NCBI GenBank assembly: GCA_015680685.1
Contig: MNCI01009376.1
Coordinates: 490,297-554,296, forward strand
Length of the DNA: 64,000 nt
DNA from: Gnetum montanum
Lineage: Eukaryota > Streptophyta > Gnetopsida > Gnetales > Gnetaceae
Reading direction: 5' to 3'
This document shows, piece after piece, positions 33,073-44,911 of the stretch. Made by a program: the position numbers and the translations under genes. The notes beneath the pieces were generated by a model, which made no database searches, had not been told where the DNA came from, and worked only from the letters and a program-made list of their open reading frames with translations. How positions within the stretch are numbered: the first letter of the stretch is position 1; every line of letters begins with the position of its first letter.

Positions 33073-35077
33073 GTACATATATAATGCTCCTAATTTCAAA
33101 ACACCTATTCAAGTAGAAAAAAATAAGTGTTCCAATCTAGGTATAACAAAACAATAAAGGACTAAATCTAAGATGAAGCTCTTACCAAAGAGAATGGATC
33201 ATCTAATGTGTAATCATAACCTCTTCTTCTAATTGTTAAAGCTTGAATGATGTAAGAGATCAAAGATGGATAAGTTTATATAGCCATCTAAGTTTCTAGG
33301 ATTCTATAAGAAAGGTAAGAAAAATAAAATAAATTCTTAAAATTACCAATGAAGAAACCTCAAAATAATTTTTTTTCATTTATTTACATATTACTCCCAA
33401 ACTAAATTCTTGCTACAAGCACATAGTTTTCTTAACTATGTCTAAGGCATCAAGTACTATTCCAAAAACATTTCAAGTTCAAAGCTATGTTCTACATGAT
33501 ATCTAACCATTTGAATATTAATTTTTATTACAAGAAAAAATGATTTTATTAGTTTTTCTTAGACTGAACATTTAAGATAAAAATATAACATTGTGGCAAA
33601 AAGTAGAAATAATATTTTCTTATTATATTAAATGTTATTTGGTCACTTTATTAAGTTAATATTTAACTTTCATGAAACAAATGTAATGATTGTTTGATAG
33701 ATCCTTTGGATCTTCGAGTATAATAAAAGCTCAAATTTAATATCCATTTCAATATGAAGCAAAAACAGATATAATTTCAAGGTCATGAACAAGGCCAATT
33801 AAGGATATTTAAATTTATAGAAAAAATCATAGTCATAGAGAGGTGTCATAACCTAAAAGAATGCTTCTCAAGACATATTTCTAACATAATACTTTAGAAG
33901 AATTATAGAGGTACATAATGATATCTAAAGTATGACTTGAATCAGCAACTTGTTGCCTAACAAGATAATAAGGTAAGTACTTGAACCACCTATCATTGGC
34001 AAATCATAGTCACATAAGTATATCATAGTTTTTGTAAAGAATAATATTAACAACTCATGAATTAAACATAAAACCTCAAGCAGTGTCATTCCCTCTTTTT
34101 TACATTTTGAAACTTTTGAAATATTATACTTGTTCTGCATAACTTAGCAAGTTTACTACACAATTGATAATTAAAATAAATATGTTAGAAAATATATAAA
34201 AAGGATTATTATTTGAAGTGATGATAAGGTAATTATTTCAAAATTTGGAAGATATGGATTTAAGCCTAGGTTTAGCCACTTAAGGAGGCTAAGATTTTGC
34301 TCATCCATTAATCCTTCAAAGATCCTACTTGATAGGATGGGCATTGAATCTCTAGGTAATGATTTTTTTATATACACATGGTTTCTTGAGATCATGGATC
34401 ATCACCTAGAGTCTCAATGTTCATCTCACCAAGATGGGATCCTTGAAGGGTTGGTAGTTAAGTGAAAGCCTAACCTTTTTTTAGTGGTTGCACCTAGGCT
34501 TAAACATAGGTCTTATAACTTAGAAAATAAGAACCTTACCATTACTTCAAGTGGTGGCTCGTATAGACATGCTTTACCATAATATAAAATATAAATTTAT
34601 TATATAAAGAATCACACTATATTAGACACATCTTCTAACATAATAAATAAGCTTAACCATACCAAGTAGAACTTATAATGCTAAGGTTATATTCTGAAAT
34701 CATGATCAAAGATTCAATCCATAAAAGCACATGAGAAGGTAACACACATGGCTAAGATATAAAAATGAAAGAATAATGTAAAAAAATAAGAATACTAATA
34801 ATCATCATACCAAAATAATGGGAAAATTTGCATGTTTTAAAAAAATTTACCATAATAAATTAATCAATCTATTACATGGAATATAAATCATATGTATGCA
34901 ATCATAGAACTTATAGACAAATATAGTTAAAAAACATTCTTGTAGCTTATATAAAAAATTATTTTTAAATAATTATAGCTTATGTAAAAAAATAATTATG
35001 TAAACATCCATTATAATGTAAGAGATTAAGAGTTCAAAACCAACTATGTAAGAGGTAACACATATGTGTAACATTAG
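33073..35077. other. AT-rich spacer, no gene recognised
   Basis: No coherent coding frame on either strand. A TATATAA at about 33286-33280 on the minus strand, in a region resembling an LTR or gene promoter, is the only signal I noted. The rest is very AT-rich with scattered A-runs. The small minus-strand frames near 33925 and 34171 do not look like protein-coding remains. Confidence 0.45.
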
Positions 35078-35097
35078 AAAATAATTAAAATAATAAT
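35078..35097. repeat. 20-bp target-site duplication, left copy (LINE)
   Basis: AAAATAATTAAAATAATAAT, identical to 35681-35700 on the other side of the LINE fragment. Confidence 0.8.
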
Positions 35098-35680
35098 CAT
35101 TATCATTCAAGCCTTATCCCAACAAAATTAGGTCAGCTCATGAGTTAATTTTTTCCATTTGCCTCTATGAAGAGCTAGATCTTTGTGTGCTTGTAGTTTC
35201 TTCAAATTTTCTTTGATCATTTTTTCCATGTCTTCTTTGGTCTTTCTTTAGGTGGCTTTCTTAGCATAGTGATGTAGTAACCTTTACTCATAGGCTCATT
35301 GTCTAAACTTCTTTGCACATGTTCAAACCATCTAAGCCATCATTTTTGTAGCTTATCATAAATAGAAGTCACTTGAAGTCTTTCTCTGATGTATGTATTA
35401 TGTAGTTTATCTCTTCTAGTAACATTCAACGTCCATTAAAGAATATGCATTTCTACCATACTAATTTGTTGTTGTTGCCTCTATTGTACTACCCAATATT
35501 CAACACCATATAAAATAGAAGACCTGATTATTTTCCTATAAAATTTCCTCTTTAATTTTATTGGTATTCTTTTATCACATAGAATACCACTAGGCCATCT
35601 TCGTTTTGACCATCATGCCTTAATTCTATTTTTGATATCTTTATTAATTTTACTGTCTCATTAGAGGATTGATCCTAGGT
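35098..35680 (-). pseudogene. RTE-type LINE, 3' end only (5'-truncated)
   Basis: This is the C-terminal end of a non-LTR retrotransposon reverse transcriptase protein and its 3' tail. Minus-strand reading shows WPSGVLCDKRIPIKLKGKF, YRKIIRSSILYGVEYW, QQISMVEMHIL (the x-x-Q-x-x-x-A-E-M-R-M-L-R-W block), NVTRRDKLHNTYIRERL and WLRWFEHVQRS. These are the characteristic end blocks of plant RTE-like LINEs. The 3' end reads CCTAATTTTGTTGGGATAAG, then an (ATG/ATA)-rich tail. It is flanked by a perfect 20-bp target-site duplication, so it is a complete 5'-truncated insertion of 583 bp. Confidence 0.85.
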
Positions 35681-35700
35681 AAAATAATTAAAATAATAAT
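35681..35700. repeat. 20-bp target-site duplication, right copy (LINE)
   Basis: Identical to 35078-35097. It is AT-rich, so some of the match could be chance, but 20 of 20 at both edges of a recognised LINE end is convincing. Confidence 0.8.
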
Positions 35701-35749
35701 TAAGATAAAATAATTATGAAATATGAAATAAAATAAAATAATCAAATTT

Positions 35750-36058
35750 ACATAGTATAAGAAGTCTCAAGCCTGAATACTAAAGGAGGAGGGTTAGCAT
35801 TAGGTTGGTAGTCGATTGTAAAACCTTACCAAATCTCATGGATGAGTTTCTTTTTAAAATTTTGTAGATGCTAGTGCATTTTCAAGATATGATGTGTAGC
35901 AGTCACATGATTGAAGATGATTTGAAAAAACTACAAATAAAAAAAGATCTAGCTTTTTGTAAAAGAAAATAACAAAAAAGAACTCATGTAGCCAATTCCA
36001 TTTTGTTGGGACAAGGCTAGGATGATGATAATAATGATGATGACATAGTATAAGAAGT
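35750..36058 (+). mobile_element. SINE-like insertion with RTE-type tail and 16-bp target duplication
   Basis: The 277-bp insert 35766-36042 is bounded by perfect copies of ACATAGTATAAGAAGT (35750-35765 and 36043-36058). Its 3' end reads CCATTTTGTTGGGACAAGGC followed by repeated GATGAT units, the same tail as the LINE on the opposite strand at 35098 and the tail known from Au-type plant SINEs. The 5' part (GGAGGAGGGTTAGCATTAGG, then TAGTCGATTG) has only a faint resemblance to a tRNA-derived promoter, so it might instead be an internally deleted LINE. Confidence 0.75.
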
Positions 36059-36960
36059 GTAATGCCTCTATTCTAGATTACACTTTCTATTGTTGGTATG
36101 TTTTGTAATTTCACCTTAGATATGTGGAGTCTATCTTTTTACTATATATATTTTGATGTGATGTGCCTTGCTTGTGGTGAAAATTTGATAAAAATCTAGT
36201 CAACAAAGCCTAAAAGAACCTATTCTACATTATTTTCCAAGCCAATGAGCTCAGAAGAACAAGATTACAAAGAAATGGAGAAAATATTCCTTCATTAATT
36301 ACTCTCAAAATGAGAATTACATTAACAATGAGGAGAAAATATTAATTCATACTCTTCCAAGGATCTTAGAGGCCACATATATCCCCTCTTAATCCCTCAA
36401 ATAGTTCACATTTGGAGTTTGATGCTCAAGACAAGGTAGCACTCACAAAAAATTTCCTTAATATTTTTCATGTGCTCTCACTCTTGCCTCTTACTTTTTT
36501 GAACTCTTCTTTAGCCTTCCTCAACCATTGGTCTTGTAATTTAAACTTGTAATGATTTGAAAAAAAAAAAATGAATTTTCACTAGATTGCAAATGGTTGT
36601 GACCATATCCTCCTTGTAGTTCCTAGCTTGTGACTTGCTATGACTCATAACTTATACTAGAAAAATCTCAAATATTTTTCATTTGTTCTTTTATTGGTTA
36701 TAACCTCTTATAGCTTGCATTCTTGTGACTATGACTTCCTATGGCTCATAGTAGCCTACAACTTCCTCTTCAATTTAGAAACATGAGAAATTCCCAATCA
36801 CAACTAACTATGGCTGACTATGACTTGCAATAGCTTGTAAGTCCTCACTATTACTACCTATGACTTGCAATTCTAGTTACCTACCTAAACTAGGAAAACC
36901 ATGAAAACAACTCCCAAGTGATTCAAAAGCTCAAATATTCACTCCTAAAACTCCTATGAT
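36059..36960. other. AT-rich spacer with degenerate TATGACTTG repeats
   Basis: No reading frame. Between about 36590 and 36900 the words TATGACTTGCAATAGCTTG, TGTGACTTGCTATGACTC and relatives recur irregularly; similar words occur in the LTR of element A, so this may be a remnant of a related LTR. I could not define ends. Confidence 0.35.
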
Positions 36961-37845
36961 ACATTGAGCATAATAAATACTTAAAGAAGGAAAAGTGATG
37001 TCCTCATCATATCCTTCCTCTATAAAAATATCATTCTTAATAATCTTTTACAACTTGGAACACACCATGCTCCCATAACTTAGGGTCATTAGACCTATAA
37101 TCATAATACATAAGACTTAATGTATCAAAAGCATTACAGGAATGAGTAGCACATTTCGTCATAATACTTAAAATTTTTATATTAAGCTTCACTTACACTT
37201 GAAGGCTTATCCTCATGTATCACCATGCTTCCAATACTTGATCATCTTCTTGAAATGCTTTAGTTACATACTCAAAATAGCTTAAAAATTCATAAATTTT
37301 ACATAAGAATTTGAAAAAAATATTAGCATCCTTCAACGACATAGTTGGGCTAACCTTCATTGAACATTCTTCATGTTTAGCTAATTAAATCTTTTTTAAG
37401 AAATATCTCAACAATAATGAAGATAAAAAACTTAGTTCAAGATCAATACAACTGTCCAAAAACATCAATAAGCATACTATTCTCATCAAGAACCATGATT
37501 GCACATCATAAAAAATGTCATTCTTCTTATATATAGGAGACTCAAAAAACACATTAGCAACATCTAAGTTAAATGCATTTTATTTAGCATTAAAGAAACT
37601 ATTATCATTATAAATAAAATTAACCTTTACAAACTCTTTATAGCTAGAAAGCATCAATGAAGAGTTCAAATTACCAACATCACTTTTAGAAATACTAGAT
37701 TGTATTATGAACTTATGATTATTTTGATTCATAGTTCCATTATTATTTTCCCCACTAATGATAGCCTTATTATCATAGTTACATGTTCTATCAAAAATGA
37801 GATTAACACAATTAATAGGAGCAACACATTATAGATGTAGCTTTA
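36961..37845 (-). pseudogene. Unrecognised fossil frame, about 290 codons
   Basis: A minus-strand frame can be read from about 37832 (CVAPINCVNLIFDRTCNYD) to about 36965 with only a handful of stops, no obvious frameshift in the first two thirds, and protein-like composition: SLMLSSYKEFVKVNFIYND, NIFFKFLCKIYEFLSYFEYV, TKCATHSCNAFDTLSLMYYD, DPKLWEHGVFQVVKDY. I do not recognise a family. It ends where the Tat-type LTR begins at 37852, so that element probably inserted into it and the upstream part is lost or displaced. It could be a retroelement accessory frame or a host pseudogene. Confidence 0.4.
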
Positions 37846-38565
37846 GTGAATGAAAATGTCAGTGGCTAGAACATCGAGGTTGATGGGTGGATAGCCTAAC
37901 CCTCAGTCCGTGTGAGGGCCTACTAGAGGTAGAGATGGGGGGCCTTGAATGGTCTTGTCAGTCAAATAGGGACTTTTTGGATGTAACTAGGGTGTAGCAT
38001 GGTTAGCTAAGATGCTGATGCAAAATGGTGCTAAGTGTTCAAGCAGCGTTAATGGTGTTAACATTATCAAGCATAGTCAAGTTTTTTGGTGAAAATGAGG
38101 GTGTCAACATGAAAGGACTATTGCTTGAGTGTAGTTGTACGTACAACTATGCGATGAAATAGTGAAAAATGCAAATGAAATGCTAAAAATGCAAAGAGAG
38201 AGAGAAGTAGAACACCATCCCAGATGGGGTTGAGTGTAGTTAACATCAAAAGGGGTTAGAAGGTGCATGGTGTACAATAGGCATAATGGACAATGTAATC
38301 ACAGTCTTGGGGGTGTCTAGCCATGAAGACTGGCATTTCATTGAGGTGTTTGTGCCTATTAGATATAGTGTATCATCGGCTATGGTGTTCTAGTGGTCTA
38401 CGATGGGCTACAATAGTCTACAACTTCGTTGATATGCCTTGGTTCTCTCTTAAGTGCTGTTTGGATTTGTCAATGCCAAGAGTGGGATGTCTCTCAAATT
38501 TGCCAATACTTCAATTTTTTACAAACCTAGATTTTTGTCCACCCTAAAAACATTAAGAGTAGGGG

Positions 38566-38573
38566 TATTTATA
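38566..38573 (-). promoter_or_regulatory. TATA box of the Tat-type LTR (copy 2, 3' LTR)
   Basis: TATAAATA on the minus strand, at the same place as in the other two LTRs of the family. Confidence 0.5.
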
Positions 38574-39036
38574 GGATTATGTTTAGTGCAAAATATGGGG
38601 TGATTGCCATGAGGTGGAGGGGACAGTTGAAACTATGTTGTCACCCAACTATGCTCTTCATTGGGCTAGTGGTGTTGTGCCTTGTTGTGCTCTACTAGAC
38701 TTTGTGAGATTATGAGACTATGAATATGCTATCAACTACATGTGTATGTGCTGAGAGGACTACAAAGTACCTAAAAAATGTAATTTTGGAGACTATGCTC
38801 TCCACTATCAGGCATGGGGTTAAGCATAGTTATAATTTTGGGGCTAAAAAAGGGATAAAAAAGATGCATTTTGCTAAATACACTTGATGAAGGTGAGTTG
38901 GAGTTGAGCTAGGTGGTGTTGCTATGCTGCAGAGGCCATTGTAGGCTATTCTTGCTAACTACACTTGACTATGCTTTGGATTGGGGGGAGTGTAGTCTCA
39001 CACTTTGAAAAATTTGCAAGAAATGGCTATGTGTTG

Positions 39037-39475
39037 ACTATGCTCTCCACTAGAGGCTGACTACACTCTGGGAAGTGGAGAGCATTGTACCAACACTTAG
39101 AAAAAATTACAAAAAACTAGCCTTCTTGCTAACTATGCTTTCTATGGAAGGCTAACTATGCTCTCCATTGGGGATGAGCGTAGTCTCAACACTTAGAAAA
39201 AAATTGCAAAAATTGGCTTTCATGTTGGCTACACTCTCCATGAGAGGCTAACTATGCTTTGTACTTGGGGTGAGCGTAGTCTCAGCACTTAGAAAAATCT
39301 GTAAAACTAGACTTTCATGTTAACTACACTCTCCACTAGGGGTGAGCACAGTCTCAGCAGTTAGAAAAAATTGCAAAAACTAGCTTTCATGCTAACTATA
39401 CTCTCCATGAGAGGCTGACTATGATCCCTACTAGGGTTGAGCGTAGTCTCAATACTTAGCCAAAATTTATGTTTA
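39037..39475. repeat. 95-bp tandem array, five units, in LTR U3
   Basis: Same unit as at 4741-5105. Units start near 39037, 39132, 39228, 39325 and 39395; the fourth is shortened. Each keeps the arms CTACACTC and GAGCGTAGTC. Confidence 0.8.
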
Positions 39476-39507
39476 GGATGCCATTGTCGAAATTTAGCGA
39501 TGTTTCA

Positions 39508-40378
39508 TTGGTCCCTCTTTGTTGACATCTAGAGGAGGGGCCTGAGAGACATCAAAAAAGAATAAAAAAACACCATAGCAAACTTGGCACCAACATCCCT
39601 CTTTAGTTGATGATTAGATGTTGTTGCATTGCACTTATGAGTGTTGTGCATAGTGATATGCTAACTCATAGGTGAGAAGTGGGAGTAAAAGGTGTAGGTG
39701 TGTGCTGGGGATAAAAGGAAAGATTGTACAAATAGGATGTTATAATCAAGGACATCATGGCTGATGGTGACTAGGCCATTGCAGGACCCATGCTATTTTA
39801 AGGCCATAGTGGGAGGGACAATGCTAGTTTAAGGCCATTCCAGGACATGGTGATAGTTTAAGGCCACCATGGGCCTAGGTGATAGTGGTAGTTTTAGGCC
39901 ATTCTAGGCTGCATGTGTTGCTAGTTTAAGGCCATTTTGGGCCATGTGTGTTGCTAGTTTAAGGTCGTTCTGGGCCATAGGGACAGAATTCAAAGTGGTA
40001 TTTTTAGGTCATTTTGGACCATAGCAATAGTTTAAGGTCATTCCAGGCCTAATATGTTGCTGTATCTCTTTTTGTAATTTTGGCTTCTATAATTTTTGTG
40101 CATTTTGATGTTTTTTATGCGTTAACCTAATAATTGCTAAAGGGTAAACTAAATGAGCAAATGCATAAACTAAGTAGATGAATGTGTAAACAAAGTAACT
40201 AAATGCATAAAAAAATAAAAATCATGTGTAATCTAAGCAATCACACTAAATGTAAATGTGTAAATAAATGCAGTGTAAGTGAAAGGTAAAATACATGGGG
40301 TGGAGAAGTGATGGGTAGGTAGGCACCTAGTGCATTTTGGGCTAAGGGGGTGCCTTAGTCACATAGTTGCTTCCTAAT
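39508..40378. repeat. 3' untranslated region with TTTAAGGCCAT repeats
   Basis: This stretch lies between the end of the gag-protease frame and the 3' LTR. At about 39780-40060 the word AGTTTAAGGCCATT recurs eight or so times at irregular spacing of roughly 30-45 bases, each time followed by TNGGNC(C/T). No RT, RNase H or integrase can be found here. Confidence 0.65.
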
Positions 40379-41336
40379 CTAGTATGGGTTAGGGGATACG
40401 TAGGGCATAGATTGCACTATTCGGTAGTATTCTTGACCCTCACTTGCTACGTTGAAGGGAAATTCTACCCACAAGGCATCTTCTAATAGGTCACTAGCTT
40501 CTTTCGTCCTTTTGGGTGTGTTAGCCTCATGCAATTTGTTGTTGTCCTTTACTATGGACACATCATTAGGGAACACCACCTCTAACCCTTGCTTTGTATT
40601 GATGTTGTTGATAGTCAAAGGGCCAACATTATCACCATGGATGATAACTTCACCACCTTTGTATGGAAGATGGATTTCTTGGTGGATCGAAGAGGAAATG
40701 ACTCATAATTGGGCTAGCCATGACCTGTCCAAAATTAAGTTAAAGCGTGGCATTTCCTCTATGAAGATGAATTCAATAGTGGTGGGGAATTGCTCCCCTA
40801 CCATGAAGGATATTGTGATGGTACCCCTACTGATGATGCATGGCCCATTAAAGGACTTCAGAAATGTGGTTTTTTTTAGCTTCATTTGGTCAATGAGGCC
40901 TAACTTATTGATGATAGTGTATGGAATAAAATTTGTTGCTGCTCCATCATCAACATGCACTCTTCAAATCTTGCATTTCCCAATGTATATGGTGATGAAC
41001 ATGGATGCTGTTATGACCTCACCCTTCTCAGGGTTGACATTAATTGCTTCATCACGAAATGTTAGGGATGTGGAGCTTGATTCTTATAGTGTGGGAGGTA
41101 GTATCACTACATGGATGGAATTCTCATCTATAGGGATGTCCTCTATGATAGGAATGGAGGTTAACATCTTCACTAGTGCTTCGCGATGGGTAGATGAGGT
41201 CATGATTAGGTCATATAGGCTCAATTTTCTGTTCTTTTATTTGAGCACTTTCTTAACTTGGGCTAATGCATCCATGAGGTCTTTGCCATTAGTTGCATCT
41301 TTGTTGGCTTTGGCTTCTTCCCTATACCCTAAGTGA
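40379..41336 (-). pseudogene. Tat-lineage protease with flanking regions, copy 2
   Basis: From high to low coordinates: a degraded pre-protease region (41336-41100, same wording as 353-598), the protease (40960-40703) and a short C-terminal stretch (40618-40379) in phase with the protease. The protease reads VDDGAATNFIPYTIINKLGL at the active site, where plant retroelement proteases have D-S/T/G-G, then FMVGEQFPTTIEFIFIE and FNLILDRSWL. After it LPYKGGEVIIHGDN resembles the protease-RT linker of Tat elements, but the frame then ends and no RT follows. The large plus-strand open frame 40452-41336 overlaps this and is a shadow: its translation has no domain and runs against the conserved frame. 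Confidence 0.75.
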
Positions 41337-41739
41337 AAAATCTCTCATGGAGGTGATTTGGGCTTTGTTGGCTTGGCTTGCATAGGAGCCTCAATGCTTG
41401 GTTGCAATTTTCTGGTTGTGGCCTGTTTAGTTACCTTGACCATGGGGACCACAGAGATCGATACCAGCTTCGGTGTACCTAGCGCTCCTTGGTCTCGATG
41501 TTGCCTAACCATTTGGTCTGCAAGATGCTCGTTGGGCTAGGTTTGTTAGTTACCACAGTGCTAGGGTTGGTAGCTTTTTTGTTAGCTAGGGTTCTAGGCT
41601 ACCTAGCTGTTGGCCTTTGGTTGGTTGTTTTAGCCTCTTTGGCCACAATCGCCACCATTGTATTTGGCTTTTCCTTATCCTTGTCCTTCCTTGTGTGCAC
41701 ATTTTTGTAGGTCACATAGGCTAGGTCTTTACTGGCTTC

Positions 41740-42540
41740 AACTACATCTTGTATGCTCTTGGTCTAGGCAAAGTCTTGGCTTAAAGTCTACAAGCCCAAG
41801 TAGTACAATTTTGACTTTATGAAGTCATTAACTATGCCCTTAAAGATGGCCAAGAGGTGTGTTTTAGCTATTGGCTCTTGTAATTTTTTTTAATGAGGTA
41901 CTTTAGCATTGGATGAATTTTTTTAAAGCTCTAGGTGGCCTTGCTTGATTTGCATCAGTTTGTCTAGGGTGGTTTCTAGCTTTAAGTTGTACTTGAAGTG
42001 CATCACGAATTAGCTCAAAAGATCCTCCAAAGAGGAGATAGAGCTTCTGGGTAATGCACGGTACCAGTCTAGCACCTTGCTAGTGAGTGACATGGCAAAC
42101 ACATGTATGATGGCATGGGGCCATGCTTATAATAGCAAAAAATCTAATCTAAATGTAATTAGATGTGTGTTGGTGTCTCCTTTAGCATTGTATTTTATGA
42201 AGTAAGATAGTGGAACCCCAGTCGAGAGAGTTAGTGGTGTGAAGATAGAACTGATAGGATCATCTTAGTAAAATTTCAACACTTTAACGATTTTGGAGGA
42301 GGTGGTCTTGAGCCACTTCATCTCTTTCATTAAGCTTTGAATAATTTAGAATGCTTGGTCTAAGTTGTGAGCTATTCCAGTTGGCTGTGCTGGTTGCACG
42401 ACTTGTTGTTGGACTAACTGTATGGTCCATGGCCTTGTTGTAGGTTGCGGAAGTGCTAAATGGGCTTAATGTGTGGGCCATGCTACAGGGACAGTGGGAC
42501 ACTGATGAGATAAGTGAGACGTAGGGTGCTTGAGTCATGT
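41740..42540 (-). pseudogene. Tat-lineage gag, copy 2
   Basis: Counterpart of 1780-2215. The aligned DNA keeps the gag core region; the minus-strand frame is more broken than in copy 1 and the N-terminal part (42538-42284) is open with MAHTLSPFSTSAT-like, Ser/Thr/His-rich wording. The alignment with copy 1 covers gag, leader and LTR in order, so the identity is secure even where the frame is lost. Confidence 0.65.
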
Positions 42541-43667
42541 GGGGCCTAGAGACGGGCCTTGCATGGAAGTATGCTTGAGTTGACGTAGTTGCACTGAGTA
42601 GTGGTGGCTAGATGGGTGGCAGTGATGCCATGAAGAAAAAGCTAAAGGGACTTAGTGCATCAAGATGTGTTTGGTGCATTGCTATAATAGGCATTGACTT
42701 GGATGGTGATGGTGGTGCTATGACCATCTCAAGGAGAATGGGCAAACAGGATTGCAGAAGAGCCAGTCTAGGGATGGTGCACTAGAAGATAGTGTGGAAG
42801 AAGCCCTCATGCTCAGAGCAAGATTCAAACTTGTCCTCCTCTTACTACAAGGGTTCTTCATATTCTATCCCTACTTCATGCTCACTTGTTCGAATGAGCT
42901 AAGTTAGCATCCAGTGGTAGGCCTCTATGAGTGGGATGTGTCAAGTGAGAAGGGGATATACTTCCATCTTTTCCAATGAATTAATTTGTAGCCCCATTTT
43001 TTTTCCATATCTAAGTGATCTATGAATAGCCTTGCGTCAATCTTTGTGCAAACAGAGTTGTATTGTTCATCACTTAGCATGGCATACTCTGAATCTTGCC
43101 CATGCAACCTAAGGGATTGCCTTGGCTCTACCATTACAGGATTCCTAGGGTTATCATTCCTGGTCTCTTGTTGGATGGGCAAGATAGCGAGCGTACTCAA
43201 GATTGATGTTGAAAGCTATTTAGAATTCATAAATGTAGACCAAGTTGCAAGAGGGGAGGGCAAGAGCTGTTGATTATGAAAATGGCTAAGTCTAGTAACT
43301 ATGTTGTCTACATTGAGAGCTGACTACACTCTCTATACTAAGGGCAAACTACGCTCTTTATGGTGAGCTAACTATGTTCTCACTAAAAATGTTAAGAATT
43401 TGGTTAACTGTGGGAATGTGTGCCCTAGGGTTACTATGCAGGATTCTAGGGGAATTGATGACAAGGTCTAGTCCACACTAGCCAGTTAGTAGACAACTCC
43501 TACACTGGCCTAAGATACAACTATGTTGTGCACATAGTAGGTCCACAGGGGTGTTACAATGTATGCTAGCCTAAAGCTAGCAACTATGATGTAGAGAGCA
43601 CACGAGAAAACCTCCAATGGAGTCTAAAAAAGAAAATGGTTCTACTCCTCCCTCTAGTGCCAGAAAT
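42541..43667 (-). mobile_element. 5' leader of Tat-type element, copy 2, with PBS
   Basis: It aligns with 2560-3803. Next to the 5' LTR the minus strand reads TGGCACTAGAGGGAGGAG (about 43662-43645), the probable primer-binding site; copy 1 has TGGTGCTAGGAG at the same place. The tRNA was not identified. Short CTGACTACACTCTCTA-type repeats lie at about 43290-43400. Confidence 0.6.
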
Positions 43668-44876
43668 TATAGTGATTGAAAACATTGGTGGTTGGAACAC
43701 CAAGGTCAATGTGCAGATAGCCTAACCCTAAGTCCACATGAGGGCCTACCATAGGTGGAGACAGGGCACCCTGAATAGTCTTATTGCTTGAACAAGGACT
43801 TACCAGATAAATACGGGGTGTAGTGTGGTTAGCTACGATGCTAATGTAAAATGGTGCCAAGTGTTCAAGTGGTTTCAATGGTGTTAATGGTTCCAAGCAT
43901 AGTGAAGTTTTTTAGCAAAAATGAGGGTGTGAACATGCAGGGACCATTTTCTGAGCATAGTTTTAGGTGAAACTATGCAATGAAATAGTGAAAAAATGCA
44001 CATGAAATGCTACAAATGAAAAGAGAGAGAGAAGTAGAACACCAACCCAAATGGGGTTGAGCATAATTAACACCAAAATGGGTTAGAAGGTATACTATGC
44101 ACAACAAGCATAGTGGACAATGTAGTCATAGTCTCAAGGGTGTCTAGCTATGACGACTGGCATTTTGCCAAGGTGTTTGCGCTTGTTGGGTTGGCTATCA
44201 TCGTGTACTGTTAGATGCTATGCTTTGGTGGATTGCAGTGGGCTATGATGGTCTAAAAATTTGTTGGTATGCCTTGGTTCTCTCTTGAGCACTCTTTGGA
44301 TTTGCCAATGCCAAGAGTGGGCTGTCTCTCAAATTTTCTAATGCTTCAATTTTTTGCTAACCCAGATTTTTGGCCACCTTGAAACATTGAGGGTAGGGGT
44401 ATTTATAAGGTTAGGTTTAGCTTGAAATGCAGGTGACTGTAATATGGCAAAGGGAATAGTTGAAACTACACTATCACCCAACTACACTCTTCACTGGGCT
44501 AATGGTGTTGTACCCTGTTGTGCTCTACCAGACTCTACGAGACTACGAGACTATGACTATGCTACCAACTACATGTGTATGTTCCTAAAGGACCACAAGG
44601 TACCTAAAAAAAATGCAATTTTAGAGGCTACACTCTCCACTATCTGGCATGGGGTTGAGTGTAGTTACAATTTTGGGGCCAAAATGGGGATATAAAAAGA
44701 TGCATTTTGCTAACTATTCTTGTCAAAGGTGAGTTGGAGTTGAGTTGAGTGGTGTTGCTATGCTGCAGAGGCCATTGGAGGCTATTCTTGCTGACTATGC
44801 TTGACTACACTCTAGATTAGGGGAGAGCGTAGTCTCACACTTAGAAAAAGTTGCAAAAAATGACTATGTGTTGAGA
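43668..44876 (-). repeat. 5' LTR of Tat-type element, copy 2, truncated in U3
   Basis: It aligns with 37852-39050 and stops after GCTATGTGTTGA-type sequence, just where the tandem array would begin. The TATA box is at 44400-44407. The neighbouring DNA is the second copy of the unrecognised pseudogene. Confidence 0.82.
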
Positions 44877-44911
44877 TTGTTGTTGGGTTTTTTTATCTAA
44901 CTACCGGGTTA

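Larger units (their letters stand above)
37852..39507 (-). repeat. 3' LTR of Tat-type element, copy 2
   Basis: About 1656 bp. The end with TGAAACATCG (minus strand) is preceded in element direction by AAAGAGGGACCAA, a good polypurine tract. The opposite end aligns with TGTAGC at 3804. It aligns with 43668-44876 and 3804-5135. It contains a TATA box (38566-38573) and a tandem array of five units at about 39037-39475. Confidence 0.82.

Noticed and set aside
33200-33320. Host gene promoter with TATATAA on the minus strand
   Set aside because: No coding frame follows downstream on the minus strand before the E1 LTR.
35766-36042. tRNA gene
   Set aside because: Only a faint B-box-like TAGTCGATTG is present; no cloverleaf can be folded by eye.
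40452-41336. 294-codon plus-strand open frame, the longest ungapped frame in the window
   Set aside because: It is antisense to the protease and pre-protease region, which align with a second copy in the minus frame. Its own translation shows no domain.
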